A DNA stretch of 32,500 bases from Bigelowiella natans CCMP2755. Taxonomy: Eukaryota > Cercozoa > Chlorarachniophyceae. The notes beneath the pieces are model-generated. The model was not told the origin of the DNA. It saw only the letters and a program-made list of their open reading frames with translations, and made no database searches. The stretch lies in the NCBI GenBank assembly GCA_000320545.1, contig ADNK01001706.1, positions 1-32,500 on the forward strand, in the 5' to 3' direction. Shown piece after piece: positions 32,059 to 32,500 of the stretch. Both the position numbers and the translations under genes were made by a program. Position 1 is the stretch's first letter, and each line of letters begins with the position of its first letter.

Positions 32059-32163
32059 TACGCAGACGCACGCACGCATGCCCCTACCTTCCCTGCCATT
32101 GGCGCTCTGGGACCGCGACAACTCTGGCTTGACTATCGAAGCCTCCTTCGTTGGTGTCATCAT
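31297..32163 (-). CDS. Probable type II (signal-anchor) membrane protein, 5' exons clear, 3' part uncertain
   Basis: First exons: 32163-32088, 31970-31934 (37 nt), 31851-31798, then from 31693. The first three junctions are GT-AG and phase-compatible, and an in-frame stop precedes the ATG at 32163. The product begins MMTPTKEASIVKPELSRSQS, becomes strongly basic (RLKPRNFQVKKAKVLRKR), then has one hydrophobic helix (LLKLSAVAFLLGVLGASF). A basic tail before a single N-terminal helix is the layout of Golgi-type signal-anchored enzymes. Downstream, the same frame contains GLTVVLIAAACSSDRGLREV near 31390-31430, probably another exon ending at a GTGAGC donor about 31339. Luminal domain and function are not recognised. 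Confidence 0.5.
31443..31455. repeat. Poly-G (poly-C) tract
   Basis: Thirteen consecutive G on the plus strand. On the transcribed minus strand it is a C run shortly before a TTCGCGACAG acceptor, so it may be part of an intron polypyrimidine tract. Length is likely to vary or be mis-sequenced. Confidence 0.9.
31865..31880. repeat. (GT)n run in the second intron of the minus-strand gene
   Basis: Eight GT units within predicted intron 31852-31933; in the transcript this reads (AC)n. Confidence 0.9.
32027..32055. repeat. (CA)n run in the first intron of the minus-strand gene
   Basis: About fourteen CA units within predicted intron 31971-32087; in the transcript this reads (UG)n, complementary to the repeat in the next intron. 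Confidence 0.9.
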
Positions 32164-32266
32164 ACATGTACGTTATAGACGTACACACGGCTCATCCAAC
32201 AACTCCACACTCGCCCTTCGTGTATACGACGCAGATCAGCCTCCCCACACACCACGCTATTTCTAC

Positions 32267-32500
32267 CTTTTCCAGGTGTAGGCCCGCGCGTATTACTTCT
32301 TTGGGTGTCATCTTGCTCGTCATTGCCGCCCTCCCCTTCGTCGCCATTACCAGGCCGCCACCGGCTCGCGGCGCACTCACCGTCGATTGCATGTTTGAAA
32401 GAGGCCGGCATAATGGCCGGGGTTGCTGCTGCTGCTGCTGGTGCTGCTGCAGGGATTCAAACGTGGATGTAGAAGAGGCCGTCAGCTGGGCATTGCTCGA
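32267..32500 (-). CDS. Exon of an unknown protein with polyglutamine, partial at the window edge
   Basis: The minus-strand frame is open from the window end to a donor-like AAG|GTAGAAAT at 32267; without splicing it would stop at 32192. It encodes a Ser/Thr-rich stretch, a glutamine run (coded by CAG repeats at about 32425-32452) and then a basic, Met/Ala-rich part (TSKMTPKEVIRAGLHLEK). No domain is recognised. It is on the same strand as, and about 100 bp upstream of, the membrane-protein gene. An earlier part of that gene is unlikely, because a stop precedes the latter's ATG without an acceptor between. Confidence 0.4.

Noticed and set aside
31558-32178. 206-codon plus-strand frame
   Set aside because: It is largely antisense to the phase-consistent minus-strand exons and includes His-Thr runs coded by the CA repeat.
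1-32500. CRISPR arrays, operons, riboswitches, rRNA or tRNA genes
   Set aside because: None seen. The genes are intron-bearing eukaryotic genes, and the repeats present are microsatellites, LTRs or word DNA. A tRNA could have been missed by eye.

Overview
This window is nuclear DNA from a eukaryote, most likely a unicellular alga or other protist. The evidence is dense GT-AG introns (mostly 50-110 nt) in almost every gene, a kinesin, the Pol II elongation factor Elf1/ELOF1, a telobox-Myb protein, and one protein with a signal-peptide-plus-transit-peptide leader of the kind used for complex (secondary) plastids. I cannot fix the lineage from the sequence. Exon models were built by hand from splice signals plus reading-phase agreement; boundaries may be off by a base or two.

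Layout: 1-345 (+) C-terminal end of an unknown acidic protein; 1236-5211 (-) 14-exon kinesin-14; 7725-8241 (-) ELOF1, head-to-head with 8685-10546 (+), a TRF-like telobox-Myb telomere-binding candidate; 11305-17013 (+) a Ty3/gypsy-like LTR retrotransposon with identical LTRs, open pol and broken gag; 17605-18191 (+) hypothetical; 18397-19337 (-) CxxC-containing hypothetical, head-to-head with 19793-20466 (+), a ubiquitin-like two-TM protein; 21925-25697 (-) a six-exon gene whose product starts with a signal peptide and ends in a possible tandem PH-like region; 27149-28440 (-) a rhodanese with a bipartite leader, head-to-head with 28764-30076 (+), an HD-domain hydrolase; 31297-32163 (-) a probable signal-anchored type II membrane protein; 32267-32500 (-) an exon running off the window.

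The genes do not form a pathway. Their arrangement is regular: three divergent pairs share compact 5' spaces of about 320-455 bp. The other spacers (about 650-1080, 5700-7560, 10560-11300, 17040-17280, 20480-21920, 26200-27140) are filled with DNA built from a small vocabulary of palindromic words (CTAG, GCTAGC, TCTAGA, GCATGC, TGCA). In one of these spacers a decayed copy of the last rhodanese exon is recognisable, interrupted by insertions made of exactly those words. This word DNA, and how it grows, is the most unusual thing in the window.
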